A stretch of DNA of 10,974 bases, taken from assembly GCA_902495265.1 (NCBI GenBank), contig CABUWR010000023.1, positions 1-10,974 of the forward strand, in the 5' to 3' direction. The DNA comes from an uncultured Collinsella sp. GTDB taxonomy: Bacteria > Actinomycetota > Coriobacteriia > Coriobacteriales > Coriobacteriaceae. This document shows positions 5,487-10,974 of this stretch, piece by piece. The notes below the pieces were generated by a model. It ran no database searches, was not told the DNA's origin, and was given only the letters and a program-made list of their open reading frames with translations. Position 1 is the stretch's first letter. Each line of letters begins with the position of its first letter. A program made the translations under genes and the position numbers.

Positions 5487-7988
5487 CTATTCGCTATCGT
5501 CCCCAGCGTTTTCGCGGTCATTGGCAAACATTGCTGCGCCGGCGACCGTCGTCGCCACGGCGGCAGCGGCGAGCCCGGCGGCGATGCCAGAGCCGTCGCC
5601 CGTGCCGGCGAGCTTCTCGCCCGAGCCCTTGCTCTTGTTGCCCTTGCCGTTCTTGTCGGCGCTGTCCGTGGTGGCATCGTTGCCGTTGCCGCCGCCGGTA
5701 CCGTTGCCGGTGTCGCCCGCGTTGCCCGAAGTCATCACAGTAAAGCTTGCGGCTCCGTCGGTGGCAAGCGTGTAGTTTTGCGCCGCGTCGCCCAACAGGC
5801 CTTTCGCACGCACCCAATACGTCCCCGCGGCAAATGCCTCGCCCTCGGCCATCGCCGTTCCCGGAGCGCCGTTCGCGTCGTGCACAAACTCGAGCTGGGC
5901 CGTGCAGGCATCGGTTTCGAGCTTGCCCTCGAGTGATGCCGCAATCTTGGCGCGCACGTCTTCGCCGGCCTTAAGGCCTTCGAGTCCCTCAAAATGGGGC
6001 GTCAGCGCGCGTGGATTGATATCGATGGGCACGGAGCCCCGCAGCTCCGTAACGGTCTCGTTGCCCAGGGCGTCGACATCCACGTATTCGATGGCAAACG
6101 CGCTGCCAGAAGCGGCCACGTTGAGTACGTTGCTGCTGTCGACAAGGCGGAAATGGCCCTCGCCAACGGTCTTGCCATCTTGGAGCGAGGCATCGCTCAG
6201 CGAGTCTCCATACGTCATGTGCATGCGGTCCGGGAGGCAGCATGAAACTGTTGGCTTGTGCTTCGCGTCGTAATTGCGTTGGTAGATGCTCCGGGCCAGT
6301 GCCGAATCGACAAAGTCGGACGCGATAATGCCAACGTGCTTGAGGCAATCTGACTTTGTTTTATCGCTGCCGCTGGGATTGATGTACTGGCTCTTGTACA
6401 GATGCTCGTTGACCACTCGCGCCGCGGTAAAAGGATTGCTTCCTTGTTTGTAATTCGTGCAACTGGTGTAGTTGATAGACCAGCAGCGTTCCAGGACTTG
6501 CACCTTGGCGCCATCATTGTCCTCGACGTCCACCTTGTTGCGCGTGAGATTGGTCGTCTCTCGCAGCGCCATATCGACCCAGCTAATCTTGTCGGTTCCG
6601 GTGCATTCAAAATGGTCCTGGGCGTATACCTTGGTGCAATAGGGCTCTTTGTCGCCCGCATTGCCCGTAGTCTCAAAGCCTCGCGCGTCTTGGACGAGGC
6701 ACATCGACTGCCCGGAATGCACCTTGATTTTGTCGTCCCATTGGGTGAGATCGAGGCCCCACGTGTGGCCGCTTACGCTGTTGCCGGCGAGTACAAATCG
6801 ACGCAGCAGGACGATCTTTCCGCGCACCTCGTTCAGTGTGGGGATTCGGCTCGACGTGTAGAACAGATCGGGATTATCGTGCATAACCTTGGCGAAAGCC
6901 GTCGTAACGCTTTCGTCGGTAGCCTCGTCGTTGCCTCGTGACGCAAGCATGATGAGCGCTTCTGACGGGTTTTCGTTCAAAAATGTTTTGAAGTAGTCGA
7001 TGACATTGGAGAGATGCATAAAGCCCCCGTCTTTTTTGAGCAGGTAGCATCTTCCATGGTCGATACCGGGGTCGCCGTTCTCGTCGTTCCTTCCGAGTCG
7101 GATATCAAAATAGCGAATGCCTTCGAGCAACTGCGTGGGGATGTAATCCTGCTGGCATTTTACTTGCGAGGATTGGGGCTCAGTGTCGTTGTCCACGCTG
7201 CAGGTGCCCGAATCGTGCGTACCCGGGATGCTCAGTTCGTCGAGGTACTTGTTGTCGTCGACGTATTTCATCCAGCATGGTCCGTCGACGTAGCTGCTAT
7301 ACGTGGTCCAGTCGATACTTCTAACTGTGGTATTGATCTTGCCCATGTCGTAACCGACAAGTTCTAGCTCCCACGGAATGCTCTTACTCTTATGGCAGAT
7401 CTTATTGTTGTCCTGGTCTTTGCCGTTCGATTCTATTGCCAGGTACTTAATGTCTTTTTTCTCGGTTTCTTTCTCGACCGTGCGGTCTCGAATGATATAG
7501 GTTCCGTTTGATTGACGTTCGAACGCAAAAGCGCGGCTGGGCTTGTTGTCATACTCGCCGCCCCATACGTGGATGACCTTTCCATCTTTGTCCGAGTCGT
7601 CGTCGACCGACCAAATGCTGTAGCCCGTCTTTTTATGCTCTTCGAAATTGAGCAAGGTGCGGATAGCATACCAGTTTGTATCGTCATTCTTGGTCGTTAC
7701 GTTCTCAAGGATGAGCTTGCTGGACGTGCCGTCGTTAAACAGGTGGCAGACGTTGCCGCGAACGTTGCCGTCTTGGTTGACGCTCGCGGTGCGAAAATAG
7801 CCCGCGGGGCGAAGGCGAATGACGAAATTGTCGAGGCTGTCCGACGGTGCGGGTGTGTTGTCTGCAAATGCCGTTCGCAGGGGAATGCCCGGCACTGCGG
7901 TTTCAGGCAGGCTTGCAAGTGGTGACAACGCCGCAAGCCCTAGGCCCAGCGTAAACGCTCGGCGGCTGATGGCATGGTGTTCGGTCAT
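5487..7988 (-). CDS. Tat-exported, sortase-anchored PI-PLC-like phospholipase with ricin-like N-terminal domain
   Basis: This is an 833-residue surface protein. GGAGGAG lies just before ATG 7988. Residues 1-43 are a Tat-type signal (S8-R9-R10-A-F-T, then a hydrophobic run to AFA). Residues 50-215 look like a ricin-type beta-trefoil (CHLFNDGTSSK, YLAIES), possibly glycan-binding. Residues 245-575 are a PI-PLC X-type catalytic domain. The pattern follows Bacillus PI-PLC: GTHDSG with H258, RYFDIRLGR with D295 and R297, DHG with H311, FLNENPSEALIM and the closing IIASDFVD with D558. All the catalytic residues expected appear present, so it should cleave phosphatidylinositol or GPI-like lipids. 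Residues 590-752 are beta-rich, bacterial Ig/MBG-like stalk. A Gly/Asn/Lys linker leads to LAGTG (793-797), a hydrophobic helix and a short tail. LAxTG is typical of class E sortases. The tail is acidic rather than basic, which is unusual. Transcribed alone. Activity on host lipids is inference. Confidence 0.9.
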   Translation of the reverse strand: MTEHHAISRRAFTLGLGLAALSPLASLPETAVPGIPLRTAFADNTPAPSDSLDNFVIRLRPAGYFRTASVNQDGNVRGNVCHLFNDGTSSKLILENVTTKNDDTNWYAIRTLLNFEEHKKTGYSIWSVDDDSDKDGKVIHVWGGEYDNKPSRAFAFERQSNGTYIIRDRTVEKETEKKDIKYLAIESNGKDQDNNKICHKSKSIPWELELVGYDMGKINTTVRSIDWTTYSSYVDGPCWMKYVDDNKYLDELSIPGTHDSGTCSVDNDTEPQSSQVKCQQDYIPTQLLEGIRYFDIRLGRNDENGDPGIDHGRCYLLKKDGGFMHLSNVIDYFKTFLNENPSEALIMLASRGNDEATDESVTTAFAKVMHDNPDLFYTSSRIPTLNEVRGKIVLLRRFVLAGNSVSGHTWGLDLTQWDDKIKVHSGQSMCLVQDARGFETTGNAGDKEPYCTKVYAQDHFECTGTDKISWVDMALRETTNLTRNKVDVEDNDGAKVQVLERCWSINYTSCTNYKQGSNPFTAARVVNEHLYKSQYINPSGSDKTKSDCLKHVGIIASDFVDSALARSIYQRNYDAKHKPTVSCCLPDRMHMTYGDSLSDASLQDGKTVGEGHFRLVDSSNVLNVAASGSAFAIEYVDVDALGNETVTELRGSVPIDINPRALTPHFEGLEGLKAGEDVRAKIAASLEGKLETDACTAQLEFVHDANGAPGTAMAEGEAFAAGTYWVRAKGLLGDAAQNYTLATDGAASFTVMTSGNAGDTGNGTGGGNGNDATTDSADKNGKGNKSKGSGEKLAGTGDGSGIAAGLAAAAVATTVAGAAMFANDRENAGDDSE

Positions 7989-8190
7989 ATCTCCTCCGTT
8001 CGCAGGGTGCGGTTATGCACTTGTTTTGGTCACTATACTGCCCAGATGTTTAAAGATGCTGGTTTAATTGTCTGCGCGGCGCAATAAATCGGTGGGCGGA
8101 CGTGTTGGGGTGTTTGTCGTTTTCGTACTGTTGCCACATTTGGGGCGGTTCCGGCGTCCGGCGTCCTCGCGTTCGTCGGCTACCGGCATA
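7989..8190 (-). promoter_or_regulatory. Upstream region of the phospholipase gene with a likely -10 box
   Basis: This gene-free stretch lies between the phospholipase start and the terminator of the first lipoprotein gene. TATAGT on the - strand (8032-8037) is a good -10 and would put the transcript start about 35-40 bp before the ATG at 7988. The matching -35 is poor, so an activator may be needed. Nothing else is recognisable up to 8190. Confidence 0.4.
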
Positions 8191-8196
8191 AGAAAA

Positions 8197-8220
8197 GGAG
8201 GGTCGGTTTACCGGCCCTCC
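8197..8220 (-). terminator. Intrinsic terminator of the first lipoprotein gene
   Basis: The stem 8197-8206/8211-8220 (GGAGGGYCGG type, one G-U pair) has a TAAA-type tetraloop. On the - strand it is followed by TTTTCTTATG. It starts about 75 bp after the stop of the lipoprotein gene at 8294. Confidence 0.8.
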
Positions 8221-8293
8221 CTTGGTACGAAGCGCTGGGATACCGTCGCTTGTTTACGCTGCGCCCGTGTTTCCCGCTGCGCTCGCCAGTCGC

Positions 8294-8887
8294 TTAGCGT
8301 TTAATCTCGATATCCTCGAGCTTAACGTCCATGGCCTCGGTCTTGGCCTTGGCGATGTCGTCGGCAAACTCCAGGGACTTCATCATGGTCTCGACGGCGT
8401 CCTTGTGCTCCTCGACATTGTCGATACGCACGTACACGCTGCCGCCGTCAACGTCGGTGAAGTACTCGGTCGTCACGCCGCCCGAGTGCGTAAAGTAGGC
8501 GCTGCGCCAGGTCTTGCCGTTGTACTTAACGGGATCGCTCTCGGTCCATCCGGAGTTGGCCTTCCACTTTGCCTCGTAGTCAAACAGTTCATCGGCGTTC
8601 TTGTCAGGATCGAAGACGGGGATGAAGCGGTCGCTGGCATGCTCGCTCTCGGTGAACTTAAACTGGGCCCTGTCGGCGGTATCGCCTGCGACGTCCGTGA
8701 TTTCGACGCCCTCGGGGACTTCGACCTTAAACCAAATGAAGTCGGTCCTCATATCCACGGCTGGTTTTTCTGCTCCGCCGCCACCGCCACTTCCGGTAGC
8801 GCCGCCGCTGCCACCGCAGCCCACCAGGGCAACTGCGGCAAAGAGGCTGATGCAGAGGGTGAGAATCGCAAAGGCCTTCTTTTTCAT
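8294..8887 (-). CDS. Small secreted lipoprotein, paralogue of the neighbouring one
   Basis: This is a 197-residue lipoprotein. GAGGAGG (8896-8902) lies 8 nt before the ATG. Residues 1-23 are a lipoprotein signal (MKKKAF, hydrophobic core) ending at the lipobox LVGC, so Cys24 should be lipidated and the protein held on the outer face of the membrane. A Gly/Ser linker (25-40) precedes a compact domain starting DFIWFKVEVPEGVEI. This domain continues with YNGKTWRSAYF and FTDVDGGSVYVRIDN, and ends in a helix (DAVETMMKSLEF) and an acidic/basic tail ending LEDIEIKR. It is clearly homologous to the protein encoded at 9114-9725, with the same block order. No known family is recognised; the layout is reminiscent of PsbP/Mog1-like or LpqN-like small lipoproteins. 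Own terminator at 8197-8220. Function is unknown. Confidence 0.88.
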   Translation of the reverse strand: MKKKAFAILTLCISLFAAVALVGCGGSGGATGSGGGGGAEKPAVDMRTDFIWFKVEVPEGVEITDVAGDTADRAQFKFTESEHASDRFIPVFDPDKNADELFDYEAKWKANSGWTESDPVKYNGKTWRSAYFTHSGGVTTEYFTDVDGGSVYVRIDNVEEHKDAVETMMKSLEFADDIAKAKTEAMDVKLEDIEIKR

Positions 8888-8956
8888 GGTCGTGTCCTCC
8901 TCGATCTGTAACCGCCCATGGATTACCTGCCTTTACTGTACGCGCGGGCGGCTCGT

Positions 8957-8976
8957 TCAGGTGGGCCATGTGTCCC
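8957..8976 (-). promoter_or_regulatory. Shared 20-bp upstream element, copy 1
   Basis: AGGTGGGCCATGTGTCCCAT (given on the + strand) is identical to 9935-9954. On the coding strand it contains TGGGACACATGG, with TGGG/CCCA ends as a short inverted repeat. It lies about 70 bp upstream of the ATG at 8887. A possible -10, TACAGT (8935-8940, - strand), would place the -35 region on this element, as expected for an activator site. Confidence 0.55.
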
Positions 8977-9029
8977 ATTCTGGGGGCCTGATTTGCGCCG
9001 ACAAGTGGCAATATGCTCGGGCGTAAAAG

Positions 9030-9060
9030 AGGGGAGGGTCGGCCGATCCAATCCTCCCCT
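9030..9060 (-). terminator. Intrinsic terminator of the second lipoprotein gene
   Basis: AGGGGAGG (9030-9037) pairs with CCTCCCCT (9053-9060) around a centre that can partly pair (GGTCGGCCGATCC). The - strand exit reads CTCTTTTACG. It lies about 55 bp after the stop at 9114, so each lipoprotein gene appears to be its own transcription unit. Confidence 0.75.
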
Positions 9061-9113
9061 GGCTGGGCGTCCGATCATTTAATGAATGCGCACGCGATGC
9101 TGCGTGCGAGCCC

Positions 9114-9725
9114 CTAATGCTTGATCTCGATGCTCGAAATCTCGACTTCGCGTGCCTCGGCAACTGCCTTCGCCATGTCATCGGGAAACTCGATGGAGTT
9201 GAGGAGCGCCTCGGCTTCTTTCTTATGCAGATCGAAGTTCGAGATGAGAACGTAGACGCTTCCCGGCTCAACGTCGGTAAAGAGGAGGGTTGATACGCCG
9301 CTGTTGTCCTCGTACGTTCCGACGAGCCACGTCCTGCCGTTATACTCGACGGACCCGCCATCCTCCCACTGGAACGTATCACCTTTCTTTTCTGCCTGGT
9401 CGGCGTGGGATTCCTCTGCCGTCAGCGCTTTTTTCCAAACGGGGATAAAGCGATCGGCCGAACCGTTCTCGTCTTCGGGGAAGGTGAGCTGGACCCTGTC
9501 GGCATTCTTGCCGGCGGAGTCGCTTACGCCAACGCTCTCGGGCATCTCGACCTTAAACCAGATAAAGTCGGTCTTCTTGGCGACGGGAGCTTTTTCCTTG
9601 CCCTCGCTCTTGGATGCGCTGCTGCCCCCGCCTCTGCTTGACGCACTTCCGCCGCAGCCTACAAGGGCGAGTGCGGCAAAGAGGGCGATGCAAAGGGAAA
9701 GGATTGATAGGGTCTTTTTCTTCAT
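9114..9725 (-). CDS. Small secreted lipoprotein, tandem paralogue
   Basis: This is a 203-residue lipoprotein. ATG 9725 was chosen because AAGGAGGA lies 7 nt upstream and the signal begins MKKKT there; an earlier in-frame ATG at 9758 has no such site. The signal peptide closely matches that of the protein at 8294-8887 (MKKKTLSILSLCIALFAALALVGC), with lipidated Cys24. A Ser/Gly/Lys linker follows, then the shared domain: TDFIWFKVEMPESV, SADRFIPVW, YNGRTWLVGTY, FTDVEPGSVYVLISN, and a terminal helix and tail ending ISSIEIKH. Compared with its paralogue it has extra charged residues around position 105. Divergent from the zinc-ribbon membrane protein at 10102. Tandem duplication followed by divergence is the simple explanation. 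Function is unknown. Confidence 0.88.
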   Translation of the reverse strand: MKKKTLSILSLCIALFAALALVGCGGSASSRGGGSSASKSEGKEKAPVAKKTDFIWFKVEMPESVGVSDSAGKNADRVQLTFPEDENGSADRFIPVWKKALTAEESHADQAEKKGDTFQWEDGGSVEYNGRTWLVGTYEDNSGVSTLLFTDVEPGSVYVLISNFDLHKKEAEALLNSIEFPDDMAKAVAEAREVEISSIEIKH

Positions 9726-10101
9726 GGTGGCGTCCTCCTTGTCTGCCGATGACATCACGGCGCCGCGGTTTGTTGGAACCGTTGGTGTATGTTGCTATTC
9801 GCAAGTGTGGCGGATGTCGTTGTGTGTGGTGCGGCGATACCTCCGTTCTTAGTTTTCGGCCGTTGAGTGGCCGTGCCCCAACGGGTTCCTTACTTATAGA
9901 TATGCCCCAGCTTGTGCTGCCCGGGAGTCTCGAAAGGTGGGCCATGTGTCCCATGTTTGCGTGTGCGGGCTTGCCGCAATGTGGGCCTGGCGTTGGGCAA
10001 GCGTGCGGCTCGGTTGATTCTCCCAATGTTGCGCAACAGCGATGTCGGTTTAAGGTTTTAGACTTGGCTGTGACAAAAGCTAAACCACGAAAGGTCGAAC
10101 G
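9726..10101. promoter_or_regulatory. Divergent intergenic region between lipoprotein and zinc-ribbon genes
   Basis: The 376 bp contain the 20-bp repeat at 9935-9954 and a possible leftward -10 box TATAAG (9893-9898, - strand) without a clear -35. The leftward transcript would have a leader of roughly 160 nt. No protein-coding ORF with a ribosome binding site was found, and the rightward promoter for 10102 could not be placed with confidence. Confidence 0.4.
9935..9954 (-). promoter_or_regulatory. Shared 20-bp upstream element, copy 2
   Basis: This copy is identical over 20 bp to 8957-8976 and has the same orientation relative to the downstream lipoprotein gene, but lies about 210 bp before the ATG at 9725. 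The greater distance agrees with the possible -10 near 9895 and a long leader. It could also influence the rightward gene at 10102, about 150 bp away. Confidence 0.55.
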
Positions 10102-10941
10102 ATGTTCTGTCAAAAATGCGGACAGCAAGTGCCTGATGGATCGACGTTTTGTACGCACTGTGGGGCCTCGCTGGCGGGTGGCTCCGCGCCGACGCCTACG
10201 GGCGCTGGTCCTTCCTCTGCCCCGGGCCTGACCCAGTCGATGCCGCCGGTCGCGCCCGCGCCTCAAAAGCCTAAGAGCAAGGCGCCGGTCATTATCGCGG
10301 TGGCGTGTGCCGCCGTGGTACTCCTCGGGGGCGGCACGGTGTTTGCGCTCACGATGCTTAACGGGTCCAAGAGCTCTGACACGCAGATTTCGGTGATCGA
10401 TACCGGTTCTTCTGACGAGAAAGATTCTTCTGCCAAGAAGAAGAGCGACAAGTCCAAGACCAAGGAACCCTCGTCGTCCGATGACGAGGCCGTTCCCGAG
10501 GACGAGTCGGCATACTACGGTTCGGGCGATTCGGACGATTACCTGACCGACGTGCATACGTACACGAACGACCTTCACCCTTATAGCATGTCGATTCCCA
10601 ATCGCTTTGAGATGGAAGATACTCCCAGCGGCAGTGGTGCCAGGTATGAGGATCCGGAGACGGGCTTTGTAATCAACCTGTTTGGCTACATCAACATTAA
10701 CGACGAAACTGCACACGAGATGTTCGTCGACGTGGACACCTCGGGCAAGGCCGACCTCTATACCGCAGAGGGCGACAACTGGTACGTGGTCTCGTGGTGT
10801 GAGGACGATACGATCATTTACGAAAAGACGATCGTCACGGATTCGACGATTGCCACGGCGCATTTGGAGTACTCGACTGCAAACCGCGACATGGGGTCGA
10901 AGATTATCGACACGCTGCTGCCGACGTTTCAGGTGGACTAG
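10102..10941 (+). CDS. Zinc-ribbon, single-pass membrane protein with extracytoplasmic domain
   Basis: This is a 279-residue protein. GAAAGG (10089-10094) lies 7 nt before the ATG. Residues 1-23 are a zinc ribbon (MFCQKCGQQVPDGSTFCTHCG; C3xxC6...C17xxC20) of the kind common at the N-terminus of Gram-positive membrane proteins. A Pro/Ala linker leads to one transmembrane helix (61-85). An Asp/Ser/Lys-rich spacer (88-148) follows, then a folded C-terminal domain (150-279) beginning HPYSMSIPNRFEM. That domain continues with NWYVVSWCEDDTIIYEK, and ends with a helix (MGSKIIDTLLPTFQ). The zinc ribbon should be cytoplasmic and the C-terminal domain outside. The domain's order (IP.xF, a W strand, a D-E strand, a closing helix) recalls the neighbouring lipoproteins. 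It is divergent from the lipoprotein pair. Function is unknown; signal transfer across the membrane is a guess. Confidence 0.88.
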   Translation: MFCQKCGQQVPDGSTFCTHCGASLAGGSAPTPTGAGPSSAPGLTQSMPPVAPAPQKPKSKAPVIIAVACAAVVLLGGGTVFALTMLNGSKSSDTQISVIDTGSSDEKDSSAKKKSDKSKTKEPSSSDDEAVPEDESAYYGSGDSDDYLTDVHTYTNDLHPYSMSIPNRFEMEDTPSGSGARYEDPETGFVINLFGYININDETAHEMFVDVDTSGKADLYTAEGDNWYVVSWCEDDTIIYEKTIVTDSTIATAHLEYSTANRDMGSKIIDTLLPTFQVD

Positions 10942-10974
10942 GCGCCCGTGCCTATAGCCGGCAATCGGAAACAC

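Noticed and set aside
9553..10974. Very long open frame on the - strand (473 codons) spanning two genes and their intergenic region
   Set aside because: It is antisense or out of frame to two well-supported genes with ribosome binding sites, has Arg/His-rich shadow composition and no ribosome binding site of its own. It arises from high GC.

Overview
The window looks like chromosomal DNA of a high-GC, Gram-positive actinobacterium. A gut Coriobacteriia such as Collinsella is my best guess. This is inference from several things seen here: GC-rich coding sequence with strong AGGAGG-type ribosome binding sites, lipobox lipoproteins, a Tat-exported surface protein ending in an LAxTG-type sortase signal, and zinc-ribbon membrane proteins. 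No rRNA, tRNA, CRISPR array, IS element or phage gene is recognisable.

Layout. (1) 1-162 is the 3' end of a + strand gene made of seven-residue amphipathic repeats. A large bidirectional hairpin terminator separates it from (2) a convergent cation diffusion facilitator (CDF) metal exporter (273-1454, -), probably Mn-type, with a duplicated C-terminal domain. (3) Divergent from it is a 445-residue double zinc-ribbon protein (1714-3051, +). (4) About 360 bp without a gene holds three hairpins. (5) A small accessory-looking block follows. It has an intact ADP-ribosylglycohydrolase (3409-4326, -), preceded by a HicB-like protein fused to a helix-turn-helix (4466-4918, -). Their intergenic gap carries a perfect 16-bp inverted repeat and a 9-bp direct repeat. 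A PH-domain-like gene broken by an in-frame amber codon (5122-5391, +) closes the block. (6) A large Tat-exported, LAGTG-anchored PI-PLC-like phospholipase occupies 5487-7988 (-). (7) Two tandem paralogous lipoproteins follow (8294-8887 and 9114-9725, both -), each with its own terminator. (8) Divergent from them is a zinc-ribbon, single-pass membrane protein (10102-10941, +) whose extracytoplasmic domain may share a layout with the lipoproteins.

How they relate. The second half of the window is a cell-surface cluster: a phospholipase anchored to the wall, two lipoproteins and a membrane protein. A 12-bp motif, TGGG[A/C]CACATGG, lies upstream of both lipoprotein genes and of the distant double zinc-ribbon gene, in the same orientation relative to each gene, which suggests a shared regulator. 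The HicB-HTH/ADP-ribosylglycohydrolase pair is the best candidate for an undescribed two-gene module: it has a regulator or antitoxin-like protein without HicA, an ADP-ribose-removing enzyme, and a likely cis-regulatory palindrome between them. No complete, clearly novel system could be proved from sequence reading alone.
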